From NCBI RefSeq assembly GCF_000734965.1, contig NZ_JMTB01000092.1, positions 1 through 41,783 of the forward strand: a DNA stretch of 41,783 bases, in the 5' to 3' direction. A program made the position numbers and the translations under genes. This document shows, one piece after another, positions 40,325 to 41,783 of the stretch (position 1 is the first letter of the stretch; every line of letters begins with the position of its first letter). A model generated the notes under the pieces. The model saw only the letters and a program-made list of their open reading frames with translations, ran no database searches and was not told where the DNA came from. Source of the stretch: Trabulsiella guamensis ATCC 49490. Lineage in GTDB: Bacteria > Pseudomonadota > Gammaproteobacteria > Enterobacterales > Enterobacteriaceae.

Positions 40325-40595
40325 TACATCTCCATTTTATTAGTAGTTAATCCTGATAAGTAAAATAACTTGTATACAAAAAATACTTAAAAGATGTACT
40401 AACAGCAATGAAATGAATATAAGAAAAAGATTTTTAAGAATACATAAAGATAGTTTTCATGAATTTATCAAAACCCTAAACCTCACACCAATAATGATCT
40501 GAATGAATGTTTTTTTATTTATCACTCCACTCCTATAATATTCATTTCCTGTATAATAGAAAATATTCCATAATATATCGCTCTCGATATATTGA
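40325..40595. promoter_or_regulatory. AT-rich region upstream of chiA
   Basis: This 271-base stretch is strongly AT-rich with many A/T runs and holds no credible gene. It should contain the chiA promoter, which is silenced by H-NS in E. coli. I find no -35/-10 pair good enough to name. A short TTGTATACAA palindrome sits near 40370-40379. Confidence 0.45.
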
Positions 40596-40603
40596 GTTCT
40601 TCC
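40596..40603. repeat. Target-site duplication, left copy
   Basis: GTTCTTCC immediately left of the IS256-type element, identical to the 8 bases at 41184-41191 on its right. Eight to nine bases is the usual duplication for the IS256 family. Confidence 0.88.
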
Positions 40604-40634
40604 GAGACTGTAATTTAAATTGTGTACCTGCCTG
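40604..40634 (+). repeat. Left terminal inverted repeat of the IS256-type element
   Basis: It starts GAGACTGTAATTT and ends ACCTGCCTG. Aligned with the reverse complement of 41153-41183, 22 of 31 positions agree, including the outer GAG-CTGT and the inner CTGCCTG. Confidence 0.85.
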
Positions 40635-40674
40635 TTTTTGATATGTCCATTTCAACAACGGAGACAGGCAAATT

Positions 40675-41148
40675 ATAAACGTAAAGAAACTCAAAGCGCT
40701 GGCGGCTGAACTGGCTAAGGGCCTTAAAACCGAAGCTGATCTTAACTAGTTTTCCCGCACCAGCGGACTGAAGGAAGTTTACCAGGCTTCGACAGAAGAG
40801 GCGGCGCTGATGGCGCTGGATACGTTCGCGGGTGAGTGGGATGACAAATATCCACAAATCAGTAAAAACTGGCGTGCGCACTGGGAAAATATGAACACAT
40901 TTTTCAGCTACCCGCCATATATCCGCAAGGCCATCTATACCGCGAGCACCATAGAATCGCTAAACAGCGTGATCCGTGCGGCGATAAAGAAACGCAAAGT
41001 GTTCCCAACTGACGATTCAGTGCGCAAGGTTATTTATTTGGCGATCAAGGACGCGTCAAAAAAAAGGAGTATGCCGGTCCAGAACTGGCGGCTGGCAATG
41101 AGACGTTTTATTATCGAGTTCGGTGACCGCCTGAGCGATCACCTTTAA
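40675..41148 (+). pseudogene. IS256-family transposase, internally deleted remnant
   Basis: The frame reads KKLKALAAELAKGLKTEADL, an IS256 transposase N terminus. It then passes an in-frame TAG at 40747, and is joined after FSR to SGLKEVYQ and the C-terminal region MALDTFAGEWDDKY, STIESLNSVIRAAIKKRKVFP and EFGDRLSDHL. The position of the original start reads ATA (40675). So there are three lesions: loss of the start codon, an amber codon, and an in-frame deletion of roughly 240 codons. It is not a functional transposase. An ORF of 112 codons from 40810 remains open. Confidence 0.88.
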
Positions 41149-41152
41149 TAAG

Positions 41153-41183
41153 CAGGCAGTTACGCAGAATTACTGACAGGCTC
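41153..41183 (-). repeat. Right terminal inverted repeat of the IS256-type element
   Basis: Reads CAGGCAGTTACGC to CTGACAGGCTC on the plus strand; its reverse complement aligns with 40604-40634. It begins 4 bases after the transposase stop codon. Confidence 0.85.
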
Positions 41184-41191
41184 GTTCTTCC
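41184..41191. repeat. Target-site duplication, right copy
   Basis: GTTCTTCC, the exact duplicate of 40596-40603, directly abutting the right inverted repeat. Confidence 0.88.
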
Positions 41192-41283
41192 TTGTTTTAC
41201 TACCAGCATGTCAGCTTCAGGCATTTAAATATAACATTCATATATTTTATATTATTAGCTGGAATATATATTAACGTTTTTAC

Positions 41284-41599
41284 TTAAGCCAGCGCGATGC
41301 CCATCTCCTGCGTCAGGTGACACACCGCTGTTGTGAAGAATCCCGCGTCCACGCCCGCTGCCACTGGTTCCAGCCCGAACCGTTCTGTCTGACGTTTCAG
41401 CCGCCCGATAGCCGAGCAGCATCATTTTAATCAGCCGCACCAGGCCAATGGCGGATCTGCCATTATTGGGGCAGTCGAGATGCACGACGGCCTCGCGGAT
41501 GAATTCGAAATCAATGGCGGCGTCGATTTTGCGGACCAGATGGTCTTCGGGGATGAGTTCGCCGAGGGTGATGGTTTCAAACTGGTACTGCTGTGGATA
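41284..41599 (-). pseudogene. IS1182-family transposase fragment, frameshifted
   Basis: The minus strand encodes QQYQFETITLGELIPEDHLV and then RKIDAAIDFEFIREAV, a typical DUF772-type N terminus, running to LIKMMLLGY. About 25 codons further on, a different frame reads ERFGLEPVAAGVDAGF and ends in a TAA at 41286, resembling a middle section of the same transposase family. An internal deletion with a frame change has therefore joined two parts, and the 3' half is missing. There is no start codon. Family assignment is by motif memory. Confidence 0.7.
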
Positions 41600-41653
41600 G
41601 GGGGGCTCTGAGCCTGGCGGTCAGTCCATTAATTATACTGACCCTATTAGATC

Positions 41654-41722
41654 AAAGTCCCGGCCTTACGGCCAGGACTTTGTCATCAGTCTGAAAACCC
41701 TGATGTTTCCATCAGGGTTTTT
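41654..41722 (-). terminator. Tandem hairpins downstream of tuf
   Basis: There are two hairpins. AAACCCTGATG/CATCAGGGTTT (41695-41720), closest to tuf, is followed on the minus strand by a short T-run. AAAGTCC(c)GGCC/GGCC(a)GGACTTT (41654-41681) is next. They probably end the rpsL-rpsG-fusA-tuf transcript. The remnants of mobile DNA begin just beyond them. Confidence 0.7.
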
Positions 41723-41752
41723 AATGCTAATGTACTGCAAGCAAAGCAGGGA

Positions 41753-41783
41753 TTAGCTCAGAACTTTAGCAACAACGCCCGCA
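41753..41783 (-). CDS. tuf: Elongation factor Tu, 3' end only
   Basis: The last ten codons, reading A-G-V-V-A-K-V-L-S then TAA, are the C terminus of EF-Tu, cut by the window edge. Position next to chiA indicates the tufA locus at the end of the str operon. The final Ser is, from memory, the tufB-type residue in E. coli, so I give the neutral symbol. Confidence 0.85.
   Translation of the reverse strand, partial: AGVVAKVLS

Larger units (their letters stand above)
40604..41183 (+). mobile_element. Internally deleted IS256-family element (580 bp)
   Basis: A short non-autonomous derivative of an IS256-family insertion sequence. It is bounded by 31-base imperfect inverted repeats (22 of 31 positions identical) and a perfect 8-base target duplication. 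Inside is an in-frame fusion of the first ~28 and last ~130 codons of a Mutator-type transposase, with the middle, including most of the catalytic core, missing. The perfect duplication means the present ends are those that were transposed. Confidence 0.88.

Noticed and set aside
41255-41485. 76-codon leftward frame taken as a small gene
   Set aside because: It starts inside the IS1182-like fragment and crosses its deletion junction; the C-terminal half is out-of-frame transposase sequence.

Overview
This window comes from an enterobacterial chromosome (Enterobacteriaceae, close to Escherichia, Citrobacter and Enterobacter). The basis is near-identity of the ribosomal proteins to their E. coli counterparts, the E. 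coli gene order from the rrnD promoter through aroE, def-fmt-rsmB-trkA, the alpha, spc and S10 ribosomal operons, the gsp locus, bfr-bfd and chiA to tuf, and recognisable E. coli-type control sites. I cannot fix the species from sequence alone.

Layout. 1-125: leftward rRNA promoter P1 with its AT-rich upstream region; the rRNA genes lie outside the window. 223-4544: yrdA (rightward) facing the leftward cluster dprA-smg-yrdD-tsaC-aroE-yrdB (DNA processing, tRNA t6A synthesis, shikimate pathway). 4673-9444: rightward def-fmt-rsmB-trkA-mscL (formyl-Met processing, 16S rRNA methylation, K+ uptake, osmotic release). 9380-10515: leftward yhdN-zntR and the ribosome-rescue gene arfA, whose mRNA carries its RNase III hairpin. 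10584-24488: three leftward ribosomal operons. S10 (rpsJ to rpsQ) is under an L4-type leader, spc (rplN to rpmJ, with secY) has an S8 site, and alpha (rpsM to rplQ, with rpoA) has an S4-type leader.

24525-36832: a type II secretion locus, with gspA-gspB leftward and gspC-D-E-F-G-I-J-K-L-M-O rightward. The minor pseudopilin gene gspH, normally between G and I, is absent: only 3 bases separate gspG and gspI. 36867-37602: bacterioferritin and its ferredoxin bfd, with a Fur-like site inside the bfd promoter spacer. 37706-40324: chiA, a secreted GH18 chitinase and the expected cargo of the Gsp machine. Its architecture differs from what I recall of E. coli ChiA: one N-terminal chitin-binding-like repeat rather than several, and an added ~280-residue C-terminal region of two lectin-like halves. 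The stretch between chiA and tuf holds a 580-base internally deleted IS256-family element with both inverted repeats and a perfect 8-base target duplication, and a decayed IS1182-family transposase fragment. The last 31 bases are the 3' end of a leftward tuf gene (EF-Tu).

Most of the window is conserved core genome. The variable biology is in 24.5-41.7 kb: a secretion system and its polysaccharide-degrading substrate set between the S10 and str ribosomal operons, with AT-rich control regions and mobile-element scars.
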